Shown here one piece after another: positions 1 through 11,260 of a DNA stretch of 64,000 bases (positions are counted from its first letter, which is position 1; the number at the start of each line of letters is the position of its first letter). The stretch spans positions 10,904,033-10,968,032 of the forward strand of contig NC_135194.1 of NCBI RefSeq assembly GCF_050948175.1, written 5' to 3'. Position numbers and translations under genes: made by a program. The DNA comes from Xylocopa sonorina (lineage: Eukaryota; Arthropoda; Insecta; Hymenoptera; Apidae). The notes below the pieces were generated by a model. It was given only the letters and a program-made list of their open reading frames with translations, was not told the origin of the DNA and ran no database searches.

Positions 1-720
1 CGCGGTCGCGTCGCGTAAATCCTCGACGCGTACGTCGCTTAGAGTGGAAACAGGCGTCCTCGCGCGGAGGGTCCTCCGATCGAACGACGCGGTTTCGTCG
101 AGAGATGTCCACGCGTGCGTTCGAGCAGATACGGGTAATTTCGTATGCCTCTGGAATGGCTACGCGTAGGGGTGCGATTGGAATGGGTCGATCGACGAGG
201 TCAATTCTGGAGTGTAATAGAAAGAACGATTGTTTAATGCTTGGAGTTTAATACCGTTGATTAGAATTCGAGTTCGAGTGGTTGATTAACCTCGTTGGCA
301 AACTAGCTTCAGCCAGCCCCTGTTCGTTACGAAAGAATCGGTAGGTGTACCGAACTGGTGTGATTCAAGGAACGCGTGTTTGTCGAGTTTACGTTGCGAT
401 TAAAGGAGGGTTGTCCTCGAGTCGTCTCATTTCGAGTGCGTCTTGATTAAACCTTTTGTTCTCGATACGCAACCCGGACAGGGTGGGAAAACGTTCGCCA
501 GAGGTACGGCGGAACCGGGAACGGGAGCGTGATAAATAGTTTTAAGGCGCGCGAACCCGGTTAATCCGGTTCGATCGTACGAATCAAAGCCGGATGGTCG
601 AGGGCGCGACACGCGTACGCCGCTATTGACAGGAGCGCGAGTTATCGCGGCTATTGACACGAGCGTGTCCTCCAGTCACGTTCGACGACACACCGCTAAA
701 CCAATAGAAGAGTCTATTTG
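1..720. other. GC-rich, CpG-rich flank, no gene seen
   Basis: This stretch is rich in CG and TCGA words. It has no strong splice pair and no recognisable protein; the open frames on both strands are short and featureless. It may be upstream flank of the promoter-like blocks that follow, but this is inference only. Confidence 0.5.
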
Positions 721-1605
721 TCAAGGCGAGAGAGGAACCGTGGCGCGGAGGGTCGAGCTGGATAAGAGGAAGAGAAAAAAAAAAGTGGCCAGGCGGAGAT
801 TATCGGTTGTATCCCGCGAGGGAATTTCTGGTCGAGGGTGAGGGGGTTGGCGAGGCAAGCCACGGGACGCGTTGATCAAAATGCTTGCCTGAAACTTTAT
901 CGATCGCGCGGCTCGCGTGATTCATGTACTCGACATGCAATTCCTGATCACCCTACGGAGTGTCCAGATAACAGAGGGACGTGGCCACGGCGTACGGAGA
1001 GGCATGCACCGATGTCCAGGAAAGGCGATAAAGGGAGACGAAAGGACCGAGCGGCCGGCGCGCGGGCGAAGAGGGGGTGCGGGTTTGGTACGGCGAGTTG
1101 GGTTATACGCTCGCGTCTCTCCACGACCCGTTGCATCTCTCTATCTAAAGCGAGCCACCCTCTCGTTGGTTGTCCCGCTGTACACACCAGTGTCGGATAG
1201 AGGGTTGCTCGGGAGCTGATCTGGGACGTGTGCTGGGCAGAGGCGAATACGAAGGTGGCCTGCAGCGGGGTAAGTCGTAAGACGCCGAGCGAGAGAACCG
1301 GCAGCCACCGTGAGAAAGACGGGAGGATGTACATGCACACGTACATACTAATAGAGAGACGGAGAAACGGTGAGAGGTGGATGCGGCCGTAAGTGAGAGG
1401 AACGAGTCGGACGGAGACGGGATTATAAAGACGGGTACAGGGGGGTGGTGGGTGGGTAGCAGCGGCCGTGGTGAGAGAAGGGCAAGGTGGTACGCCGAGG
1501 CGGAAGGAAGAGCGAGCGCGACAGAGGAAGAAGGGAGAAGTAGGTGGAGAAGCGTCGGAAGGAGGAGGTGGAGGTTCGGGTAAGAGAGCAGAGGGAGTAC
1601 CGTTA
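721..1605. other. purine-rich strand-asymmetric block
   Basis: The plus strand is dominated by G and A for almost 900 bases, densest from about 1200 to 1600. It switches sharply to a C/T-rich block near 1606-1625. Long open frames here, such as the minus-strand frame at 948-1619, have proline/serine/arginine-rich translations typical of CT-rich DNA and resemble no known family. Donor-like GTAAGT words occur near 1270 and 1387 with no matching acceptor. No gene is called. Confidence 0.65.
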
Positions 1606-2228
1606 ATTCCCCGATACAATGCTCATATCACCTACCCCTCTCCCTGACCACCCACCGCCGCCACCTTCGAATCGTCCCTCCCACCTCGCAGGTTCGCCTC
1701 GCGGACGTTCCTTGTCTTACTGGCAAACTTAATCGATATTTCACAGTTTCTTACCCCCTCCGGTCCCTGCCGCGCCGTCCCTTTCTTTCTCCGGTCCTTA
1801 GACGTTCCTTCTCTCCCTCCGGCTTGGGCCGCTCTTCGTGTCCGGCCGCAGAAGGGGCGAGCAGGAGAACGGGCACCGTCGAACGGACGGAGAGGAGACG
1901 AGGCATCTTCCTTTCCTCCAATCGCACTTCCGAGAGCAGCACGGGGCAGCGCCGGAGCGCGCCGCTGCTGCCTGCGGGAACCCTGTGTACGAGTTGCAAA
2001 TATCTATCTGCATATTGTATTACACGTCACGATAATGTACGCCCCCGGCTAAGACTTTCTCTCCCTGTCTCACCCACCCAACCCCTTTTCGCCTCTCTTC
2101 CTGTTGGATCCAAAATTCTATCTCTCTCTCTCTCTCTCTCACTCTCTTTTACTCCCTCACTCCCTCGCCCCTCGGCCAGCAATTCATTTTTCTTCTCGCG
2201 CACGCGATCACTTTTACCCTTCCGAACG
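1606..2228. other. pyrimidine-rich block, possible 5' flank or UTR
   Basis: C and T dominate the plus strand, the mirror image of the preceding purine block. A pure TC microsatellite lies at 2121-2140. If the candidate exon at 2229-2371 is real, this block would hold its promoter and 5' untranslated leader. No TATA box at a fixed spacing could be confirmed. Confidence 0.55.
2121..2140. repeat. (TC)10 microsatellite
   Basis: Ten uninterrupted TC dinucleotides inside a longer CT-rich tract. Confidence 0.95.
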
Positions 2229-2371
2229 ATGTCCTCATCGACGGCCGTCCGGCTACGGAAGCCACCGCCACCGCCTCTCCTCGCTCGCTTTCTATTTTTC
2301 TTGACACTTGTTGATGGTAACGCGAGCGTCACGAGCCGGACCGCGAGCGGATTGACCGCGGAAATTAAAAC
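2229..2371 (+). CDS. candidate first coding exon with signal-peptide-like N terminus
   Basis: An ATG at 2229 opens 47 codons that end two bases into a codon at a GTGAGT donor (intron from 2372). The in-frame stop TGA lies inside that donor, as expected if the frame runs exactly to the splice site. Residues 1-20 are basic and proline-rich, residues 17-28 form a short hydrophobic core (LLARFLFFLTLV), and GNA before residue 33 is an acceptable signal-peptidase site, so a secreted or membrane protein is possible. The exon sits just after a CT-rich leader-like block. The protein family is not recognised. Against it: the hydrophobic core is short, the last exon bases are AAC rather than CAG, and the frame is also open upstream of the ATG in low-complexity sequence, so chance is a real alternative. 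Confidence 0.27.
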
Positions 2372-2406
2372 GTGAGTCGAATCCCCGAACCGGTTCCCAC
2401 CTATCG

Positions 2407-2613
2407 TCGGTTTCCGTTGTTAAGGGTTGTCTCGTCGATTTCAAGCGTCGCGCGTCCTCTCAGCGTCTCTGCATGCGATCATCTTAAGGGAGAGCCTCGC
2501 GTCGTCGCGTTAGTTTCCACTGTCGAGGGTTGTTTCGCCGTTTTACAAGCATCGAGCGTCATCCCGGCTTCTTTACGTTCGATTATCTCAGGAGAAAGCG
2601 TCGCGTCGTCGCG
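2407..2613. repeat. two-copy tandem duplication, 103-bp unit
   Basis: Copy 1 (2407-2509) and copy 2 (2510-2613) are head to tail and diverged. Both begin with a TTTCC word, share GGTTGT-TCG near the start, a TTT-CAAGC-TCG-GCGTC stretch in the middle and a CGAT-ATCT-A core later, and end in the same 12-base TCGCGTCGTCGCG-type word. A degenerate third start may follow at about 2638. The unit is not a multiple of three, so it is not a protein repeat. It begins 35 bases downstream of the candidate donor at 2372. Confidence 0.75.
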
Positions 2614-4240
2614 ACCAGCCGTCAGAACGGTCCGCTCCATTTTTTACCCGTCGAGCGCCGCGACGTCTCATTATCGTAATTGGACGCTCCTATCGGTCGA
2701 CTCGCGCGGGAGCTGGGCTGCGTCAGTCCGCGATTAACTGCTCCTCCGTCGTGCGTGCTACCCGTGTAACCGCCAGACACGCACCGTGGAAGGATGTAAA
2801 GTCGCGGATCGATGGAAACTTGTGAGCAACTTATCGTCCCGCTAGGAAAATTGTGAGAGAGCGAGGCGATTAGGGGAGGCTAGCCTGCATGTATATTATC
2901 GCGTGCACCAATGATGATTTAAGAAAGCACCGCGGTTTCATTCCGGCTTTATTATCCTTGATATATCGTATCCAATAACACGAACTCGTGAAACTGCAGT
3001 TTCCTTATTATACAGACGTATCATTCATAATTCCGTACGCGCAACTTGGACGAACGTATTTTTAACAAACTCGAGTTACACGCGTCAGAGTCTTTCCTGT
3101 TGCGAAAAATGGCGTCGTGCATTTTGCAGCCACGCTTATTTTACCACCGTATCGAGCGACTCCTCTATCGCGGGAATATTTTAATCGCCATTAAATGTTA
3201 ATAAACACGAAATTATGTCTAACGTGCATTGGCTGTCCTCGAAATTGATCCGACGTTTGGCAGACCGATAAAAATGTAATCCTCTGTGGGGTAATCGTCG
3301 AAAAGTGAGCAGGAAGTAAACGTCGCTCGTCGGAGGAGCGAGTTCCGGATTCGAGAGCACCGAATTGAGACGATCGCTGCTAGGGGTTGAATAGCCGCGC
3401 CACGCATTATTTAATGCACCATTTATAGCACCAATGGATGTATGTCTATATCGCGGCACTTTAACAAAACAACGATCCGCAAATTTTGTCAACGTTTAAT
3501 TTAACCGAATAATCGAGATCGACCTCGCGCTGCGTTCGTAGTTTCGAATAGGGGTAGGTTTAGATCGATACGCGGCACCTTGACTCGCATCGCGATTAAA
3601 CGGGAATCGTTTCTTCCGATGGACTCGTAACGGTTTCAATCCGAGAGTGTGTTCTAATTTCTACGTACACGTAGCGTGCATCCACCGAACGCTGACAAAC
3701 GTGATCGTTATTTATGCTCGAATATCATGCGCGCATAAATCAATAATACAAACTGTCCACGTTCGTGTGGGCGATGGAACTTTTTCTGTGACGAATGTTC
3801 GCGTTACTTGCTGTTTCGAAATTGCAATTTTAAGTACTTCCTCGTAAACGTTGTGAGTTTTAAGACAAATTTGACTTCAATAAAACACGAGCAAAATTAA
3901 AATAATACAATAATTGAATATACTTTACTAGTAAAAATCGATCACAGAAATTGAGGTTTCCTTAGAACGAAACAAATTATTAACCGAACTATACTTTGCG
4001 TTTAAAACTACACTAATGGCACGCGAATATTCTTAAGAGAACGAAAGAAAAACGAACCGGAAGACCTCGAACCCGCGTCCATCGTACGAGTCAAAGCGTC
4101 GTCCGGCTCGAATTCGAAGATGTCCAATTGGACACTTAAATGTGGGTGTTCCGCGCAGACTTTTCGAACTCCGTGAGCGATACAAACGGAAAGTACAAGG
4201 GACTCGATAGTCGCATCCGTCTAGGTATTTCCTAGCGCAA
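2614..4240. other. mixed to AT-rich, no gene seen
   Basis: GC content falls after about 2800, and 3000-4060 is AT-rich. Open frames are short and unremarkable on both strands. No splice-bounded frame, repeat pair or RNA gene was found. Confidence 0.5.
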
Positions 4241-4720
4241 GTGAGGAAAGATAGCCAGTGACGGGGAGGCGGAGGGACGGATAAAGAGGGTGGCGGGATG
4301 AGAGGAGGAAAGAGAGAGATAGAGAGGGAGATAGAACGACAAGAGGAGATCCGTTACTGTCAAACAGTGGCGGCCGTCGGTGCCGCTTCTACCCAAGCAC
4401 CTTGTGCACGTGAATCAATAGCATTAACCCATTCCATCCTATCAAAAGGGGTGAGGTGGGTGGCCCGTTGGGCGAAGGAGGAGAGGGTGCAAAGGGGTGG
4501 CAATAGTAACAATCCTGAGGTATTTAGCCGCTCGCCCCCAGGACAGCGAGGGAGCCAAGATACCGCTAAGACCGTCCGCGTACTGTTGTAGCATCCATCC
4601 CGTCGCCCGCCTTCTCCGTCTCTTCGGCTCCCTCTTTATCCCTCCGCCGGTATCTGCTTCTATCTGCTTGTTCCTCGTTTCACCCTCTTATACCCACCCT
4701 CCCCCTGCCGAATGTATCGT
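4241..4720. other. purine block followed by pyrimidine block
   Basis: About 4250-4500 is G/A-rich, with runs of GAGAG, and 4585-4710 is C/T-rich on the same strand. This is the same R-then-Y order seen elsewhere in the window. No gene is supported. Confidence 0.6.
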
Positions 4721-4845
4721 GGCTGTATTCTCATACGGACTCGGCTCTGCCCGTGGCTCTTGAACCGTGTGTTAGGTGCGCGTAAGTGTGCCCATACCGG
4801 GTGATCAGCCGGAAAGCCTTGCCTCGGGCTCGGGTCAACGCTTAC

Positions 4846-5006
4846 CAATTCGACGGACCAACGGTGGTCTCTCGGTTATCGAAATCCTGGACCAGACTCG
4901 GAGGATTGTTTCGCGTTATTTTCTCCTCGACGCTCGTTTTCGTTCGTTCTGCTCGTTCCACTGACGGAGATCCTGCTGAGTTCTTGGTTACACGGGTTAT
5001 GGTCAT
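4846..5006 (-). CDS. candidate coding exon, minus strand, unrecognised
   Basis: Read on the minus strand, an ATG at 5006-5004 opens 53 codons that end two bases into a codon at a TTG|GTAAGC donor (last exon base 4846). The frame is also open about 30 codons upstream of the ATG, so the exon could be internal. The product would be polar, with mixed Glu, Lys, Thr and Ser and a Glu-Lys-rich middle (SVERAERTKTSVEEKI), and no hydrophobic segment. No domain is recognised. The plus strand is open over the same bases, which weakens the case; CpG/TCGA-rich DNA here lacks stops in several frames. Confidence 0.2.
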
Positions 5007-6200
5007 AACCAGGAGGAGATTTTTGGTGGACACTTGGTTTTCGAAGCATCGTGTTTGTTGATTGGTGAATACTTTTGAGTGTTACGCGTTTATGAAGGGA
5101 ATGGTATGGAATCTAAGGGAATTTATGCTTGTTATGAAAAAGCAGCAAATATTTTGATCTTATTATCGAAATTCCATTTCGATCTTCTGAGAAGTATATA
5201 ATAATTCACGAGTCTCATTGAAATGTATCATCTATCATATTTCGATGACCGCTGCTGACCATTCACTCCTTCGTATTCAGTAGCGAGCAAAAGTGGATGC
5301 AACAATCGCTCTCTGGTCGACATTAAAACAAACGCGCCACCAAAACGATCGTCGATCGATGGCAAGCGAATTGAATGTGGATGACACTAGGTAAAGCTGT
5401 TTCTCATTCGAGGATTACAGCCATAAGGTTCTGTTAGTGACACACGACGCGCCAGAATCGTTCAGACGGTCTGTATATACATACGTATAATACCGTGGTG
5501 CACGGCAGCGCAGAGTGAAACCGGTATACGATTGTGCTGCCAACGATTGTTTACAAATTTGCGTGCAGTTTTTATTTCACATCAAGTCTGTCTGCAAGAT
5601 GTGAAAGATAAGATTCGAGCTCTGGAAACATAGGCAATAGGTATCGTATAATGTGGAGATTATATGCAGCTCAGGGGGTGAGATCGGTAAGAGGGAAATT
5701 CCGTTTCGTTGCTGCTGTCGAGCATTATTTTCTATCGATTGTATATAATTTTGTTTGTCATTCAAACGTTTGTGGACCTAGAATTTAATTACATTATATA
5801 CGTTATTACATTATAACGTATGTATTATAAATATCCACTTGAAATCCTTCTCTGCCAACCGAAATGACGACTTCACGTGGAAAAATCCCGTCTCAACCCC
5901 GATTGCCTCGATATCGCAACACCACAATACGATACAATATCCAAGCAATTACATCGCCGATAAAAATGAATCTCGCGGATCGAATTGCCAACCGAAAACC
6001 AATGAGACAATAGAGAGCCACGCACAAAAGGGACGATCGCTTCAGTCACTATCGGTAATCCGGAGAATCAAGCCGATTGCGCAGAACGTCGCCAAACTAT
6101 AACGCTTCTGATCTTTTCGTTAGCGAAGCGCGGTATCGCGTCGCGTTCTCGTTCTCGTCCGAGCAATGGCGCCCGTTTACGTGTAATTTCTCGTATCGCG
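5007..6200. other. AT-leaning spacer, no gene seen
   Basis: Apart from a small hairpin at 5798-5821 nothing stands out. The plus-strand open stretch at 5839-6102 has a balanced residue mix but lacks an ATG and a plausible acceptor, and resembles no known protein. Confidence 0.45.
5798..5821. other. short perfect hairpin
   Basis: Nine-base arms, ATACGTTAT at 5798-5806 and its complement at 5813-5821, surround a six-base loop. The surrounding AT-rich bases add partial pairing. It is too short and isolated to call a microRNA precursor. Confidence 0.6.
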
Positions 6201-6880
6201 GTTAGTTCGATTTGACGAGGGAGCAAAAAAAAAAGGGAGAAAGAAAGAAAAGGAAAAACAAGGAAGCGAAAAAAGGACGACGCGGGAGAGCGGAGGGACA
6301 AGGAAGGAAAAGGGAAAAGGAACAAAATAGAGGAAACAAAACGAGAACGGGCGGAAGAGGAGAGGAAGCGAGGGAAAAATATGAACGGGGCTGAGAAGAA
6401 TAGCGTTAATGCAACGATCTGTGCAGTCTGCCAGAGCGGCGTTTCTGACTGCTGGTGCCGCAATACGCTCGCTTTGGTGCGGCCAGTAGAAGCGTGCTAG
6501 TCGCTTTTGGATTTAACCAAGACCTTCCTTGTTCTGGCGAAGTGGAGCCCGGCGGAGACCCAGTAGAGCGCAGTAAAACGCGCGGAGCATTCGGCTCGAG
6601 CAAACCACTCGAGTATGACATGAATTTTTTTTGGCCCTCCTCCTTCTCCACCTCCTCCGCCACTGCCACCGCCGCCACCGCCGCCGCCGCCTACCTCTTC
6701 GTTCTTCTTTCTGCCCTCGCTGCTGCCGTGGCGCACTTCCACCGAAAGTATCGTCCGGGCCACCGTTTTTTCCACCCCCTCGTACCCCTGCGTCGAAAGT
6801 TCTCACTCTTACCGCGGCTAAACGTCGAAAATTAATTTGGTCTGCTAGTTTCTATTCCCCCCGCCACGCAGCTTCTTGTA
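6201..6880. other. purine block then CT/GCC-rich block
   Basis: 6210-6395 is almost entirely A and G. 6630-6800 is C/T-rich and contains a degenerate CTC/GCC repeat (6638-6694). The serine/alanine or arginine-rich open frames over it, on both strands, are translations of the simple repeat and are not called as genes. Confidence 0.65.
6638..6694. repeat. degenerate CTC/CCG trinucleotide repeat
   Basis: Interrupted CTC and GCC triplets run for about 57 bases. All three frames translate to low-complexity peptide. Confidence 0.8.
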
Positions 6881-7970
6881 ATTTCTCGTAGAAATTGGTT
6901 GGTTCTAGGTTTCGTTACGCCCGGACTTTCAGGCGCGAACCGATTATTATTTACGTACGTACGCCTCCGGAGGATTTTGCAAGATGGCGAGCGTTTTTTC
7001 CACGACTTCGACGAGTCCACTTTCGCGCTGGTCTTCCACGGATTCGACGAATTCGCGCGTTCGATCGCGATTGTATTCTGTAATTCGAATTCGAATTTTC
7101 CAGCCAAGGGGGATGATCACAATTCCAAGTGTCGATACGGTTAATTTAAGAAGGCAGTTTGTAACGGTGCTACGTATATTTGTAACGCGGCGATCGCGAG
7201 ATGTTGTCGAGGTATCGTATCTAATAAATTTCCATCGGTTTCCTCTGAGAACCGATCGGGATCGAAACGCCCTTCGCCGCAGCAATGCTCGAGGAGCGAG
7301 CGGATGATAATCTAAGGGAGATGAGAAGGCAGACGATCTGAATTCGCTGGTCGCCGGCCGACGATGCCGGATGTGGACTGCGGTCTGTGTCATGCATCAG
7401 CAATTCACATCTCTTTCGCAGCTTCGTCGTCCGCGTCAAGGAAATCCTGGAATCCCACGTCTATCCGGGACCATCGCCGGTGGCAAAGAATGCCACCGGG
7501 GGCCCCCGTCCTATTCCGGAAACGCGTTTTTACGATTCCGCACGCGAATGTCCGTTTTTCATTGTTTCTCGTAACACTTTGTATCCTTCATCATCTCTGC
7601 CACCGCGCGGCCAGTTTTATGGTCCCGGCGTTTTTTGCCCCGCGCCCGTAACGAGTCGATCGAACTGCCCGCGGAACGATCGAAATTCGCACACCGCTGG
7701 GAACAATGACTCATGTTCGCTCGCGTCGCCGCGCTATCGCCGATTTCGATGCCGTTGCTCAATGGCCCGGTTCTGTATTTTACATTCGCGTTTGTTTCAA
7801 CAGCGAGCGTGGAACGTGTTTAAATTTCGAGAAAACAGGGAGGGGGTTGCGATGTCGCATTGACGAGGGTCTACTTATTTGCCACGGAGCGATTCGAATG
7901 GACGATAACGCGCTACCATATCTCGATGCGAAAGGGGGACGAAGTGTTTGGAAGTAGGCTGAGTTCATTC
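6881..7970. other. CpG-rich stretch with open frames on both strands, no gene called
   Basis: Several frames of 60-160 codons overlap on both strands (for example 7387-7863 plus and 6947-7393 minus). None has a recognisable domain, and the mutual overlap shows that stop codons are simply rare in this TCGA-rich DNA. Confidence 0.5.
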
Positions 7971-9110
7971 GACGTGAATTATCTTTTTTTAAAAATATTG
8001 CATTGACGAGTTGGAAAGATAATCACGTAGATGTAACCAGTATGCACAATGCGATTACTCGGATGTTTAATTCAGAATGTTCCACGCAAAGACTCGAGCT
8101 GCAACCTTGCAATATTATTTAGCAGACACGTGCATCCTTAGAATTTCTGTACGTATTCACTAATTAAAGTAAATGACAAACATAACGATTGCATTCATCG
8201 CTAATAAACGGCAATATTGCGATTGTTTAATATCGTAGCATTTTATATTCTGTTTTTCCTATTTTGGCATTGACAGAATGTTAAAATAAACTGTTCTTTT
8301 TATTGTCTTGATATTTTTCAAGCAAGGTAATGCAATGAGAGAAAGAGAGGAAAAGTTAAATGGAGGTTTAAACAAAAGCGTCGCGCAGTTTCTCAGCATT
8401 ACTTTAGAACAATTTACAGAGTACTAATATACATCTATATTCATTGAATGTATCGCGTTTTTTCGACGATGTTCTTTTCTTTCCCATTTTACTTCGAATG
8501 AAAGAGCTGTAGGGGAGAAAGTAGATATACGGATTGGGGTTGTAATACGGACTAGGAGAACTTCGGGTTGAATGTGTTCCCGCTCCTTATGCACTGAATG
8601 TAACGGTGATGCTTTTATTTCCAGTCTCTAAGAAACTTTCATTAAAATTGAAATTTATACGCTAAACTTCACTAAATTAGCCATAATTCTTCTTTTAAAT
8701 GTTTGTAGAATTATTCATTTGTAAATTCCACATTAAATTTCTTGGCTTACAAGATTTTACATACAATTGCTATTAAAATATAATACTTGTCAAAAAAAAA
8801 AACTAAAGTTATGTGTATGAAAAGATTTGATAAAAACTAGTATCATTATTTCAGATATATGAGCTACCATTTTACAAATTTTTACACTTCATATTGTAAC
8901 TATTCCAGGAACTAAATGACTAAGAAAATTGCAAACTTGTAAGCACAGTTAAAGCGAACGGCGCATAGAGACAAACCCTGAATAGAAAAATAACAAATCA
9001 GAAAATGATTATCAGTAATCTAAGACCAAGACACTTGAATATCTCCTATAAAAGTATACAGTTACAGTAAATTTGCAAATCCAGCAATTCCGCAAAAATC
9101 CTTCGAGGTC
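7971..9110. other. AT-rich desert
   Basis: No open frame of note and no paired repeats. Nothing seen beyond scattered A and T runs. Confidence 0.55.
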
Positions 9111-9519
9111 GCTCACACCCTCAAACGAATGATCCAAATTCCCAACCCCGGTTTTTGACGCGGCTCTCTAGTCGGGTGTAACGAAATCACGGCGGCCAAA
9201 CGAGCCGGGCAGTGAAATCGAACTCGACGCGGAGGTCGAGGAGGTTAATGGTGTACGCATACGTTAAATGTGTAATGGTTAGCACGTAAGCCCCGTAGGG
9301 TTGCCAGCGCCGGCGGAGTCCGCGGCAGGGGTGAAATTACACGCGAGGCGTCGGGCCAGGCACGCGAGGAAACGTTCGCGTGCCCGTTCGTTCTTCGCAC
9401 ATGCACGGATTTAAAAAAATCCAGGCCTCGTTTTTATCCTTCTGCGCCCGCCTTCTTGGTCCCCGCGCGGCCAGCTGGCTCGATAATTCGACGGATTACC
9501 GGATCGACCGCGCGGCCGC
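9111..9519. other. CpG-rich stretch upstream of a candidate exon
   Basis: There is an abrupt change from AT-rich to GC-rich near 9110. No motif pair or repeat was found. If the ATG exon at 9520 is real, this would be its promoter and leader, but no core promoter element was identified. Confidence 0.35.
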
Positions 9520-9633
9520 ATGATTCAAGGAGGATTATTACACGTGGCTATCCGAGGATCGTTCCCCAGGACCGACTCGACTCCGCGGATCGAACCGTGT
9601 TACGTGGACGACACGAACGAGTGTGGAGGACAG
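9520..9633 (+). CDS. candidate short ATG exon with consensus donor
   Basis: An ATG at 9520 opens 38 codons that end in phase 0 at CAG|GTAAGA, a full consensus donor. An in-frame TAA lies upstream at 9484, so the frame is bounded. The last residues (CYVDDTNECGGQ) include two cysteines five residues apart and acidic residues, which could suit a disulphide-bonded extracellular module, but no family is recognised. There is no signal peptide. One such donor is expected by chance in a window of this size, so confidence is low. Confidence 0.2.
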
Positions 9634-10140
9634 GTAAGACTCGTTACATGTTCGAGCTACGCGGTTACCTAAGAGGCTGTCTGTCCTCGTCGATCGTGTA
9701 AAGAGGATGGGACAAAATCTCGGCTGTTTCGCGCGTGCATAAGATCTTACGCTCGTTAGTGTCTCTGGTTGGGAGATCGGGGGAGGCCAAGTGCGTTTCG
9801 ACGAGCGTGCATAATTTTCGTTTCATAATACCAGATATTTATAGCAGCCTGGTTACTTAAATAGACTGAAACGTATCGTCGAATGAAATTTACAATCAAG
9901 TGTTATACGTTCTTCCTTTATAATATAATATGAACACGCATGAATTTAAAACACGTGGAAGGATATATATATTTATAGAGAATTTAATGTAACGTCCTGC
10001 GATAAAAATATCGCGTGAATCTAAATGTGTAATAAGAAGCATGTAATTAATCGTGTACTTTATACGTGCCGTCTATAGTATTCAAAATTATCCTCGTAAT
10101 ACGTTGAAAATTATACATTGAAAAGGAAGTGAAAGAGACG
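9634..10140. other. spacer, AT-rich from about 9820
   Basis: Nothing seen: no open frame of note, no repeat pair, no splice-bounded frame. Confidence 0.5.
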
Positions 10141-11260
10141 AGGCTCGTGTACGTACACGCGAACACGAGTTCATCAAAGAGCCGAGCTCACAATCTGGGC
10201 TCGCGAGAACGTTTCGCGTGCGCGGCGTGAAAAGAACCGCGCTCCCCGCCCCGGCTCGGCCGTGCTCCGCTTCCATTTACGAAATACATATCGACCACGA
10301 AATTAAGAGGACGTTACACCGCGGGGAGGAAACGCGTTTAGCATCCGGCGTACGCGCGAGCGTGTGCGAGGACGATTACGCGCCGCGGTAGCCGTATCGG
10401 GCGGTAAGGAGAGTTAACGGCGAGAGGACAAACCCGCACGGACGCGATGCGTTCCACACTTACGAAATAACTCCCTAGTTTTGTCAGCCCGCCCCGTCCG
10501 TCTCTCACCTTGGCGTCCGCCGCGGCCGCGAGGGTGGAATCGCGAGGGGTGAACGCGCTCACGTGCGCACACGTGTGTACGCGCGCGGCCGTTCGGCTAC
10601 GTATGCGTGCGTGAGCCTCGCTGGGGGGTTGAAGAGGCGTTGCAGGGAGGGCAGGGGGTTTGGGGTGGGCGGTGGGGTTGGCGGAATTGGCGGGGGCGAA
10701 GGAGCCGGTGGAAGGACTAGAGAGGAGGCAGGCTGCTTGGCATGAGAAGCGTTCATCAGCCCCGAGGTTTTAAATACGAGACGAGGAAGGGAACTAAGGA
10801 AGAAACCACCCCGTCTCTCTACCCTACCAGTGACGGATTGATTAAAAATCTAAGGGGCGAAAATAACATCGGGCGCCTCGACGTTACGCCGCGCCTCTGT
10901 TTCCTGCTTACCGATCTCGGGACGTTACGTTCTCGCGTTGAAGCGTTGCGATTCTTCTTTGATTCCCGTGGTGCGATTGAATCGGGGATTTCGTTGATTC
11001 CCGACCGTCGAGACATTTGTGCACGCGCGGAGGTTTGTGGCTTCGAGGAAAATTGCGTTTGCGGCGTATATTTTTGTAGCAAGTATTAATCGCGATTGGT
11101 CAGTTACGCGATATATTCTGGATTCGTGCTGGGCATTCGATGTTCTTGATCCTTTTCCCAAGAAACCCATAGAAAAGTGAAGAGGATAAAAAGACCATCT
11201 ATGAATATTTGCAAGGTAGCAAGAGTCTAACACCGCGTCACCCGATCCAGCAGCGAACGG
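10141..11260. other. CpG-rich block with G-rich segment
   Basis: The block includes a G-run cluster (separate entry). On the minus strand an AAG|GTGAGA donor sits at about 10507 behind an alanine-rich open frame that has no ATG, so it is not called. From 10740 to 11260 nothing definite is seen. Confidence 0.45.
10644..10677 (+). other. G-quadruplex-type motif
   Basis: At least four runs of three or more G separated by loops of one to four bases satisfy the standard G3+N1-7 pattern on the plus strand. Structure formation is inferred from the pattern only. Confidence 0.7.

Noticed and set aside
948..1619. 223-codon minus-strand frame
   Set aside because: Proline/serine-rich reading of the purine block's complement; no domain.
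10507..10562. Minus-strand AAG|GTGAGA donor behind an alanine-rich frame
   Set aside because: No ATG and no acceptor; the block is CpG-rich and has few stops in any frame.
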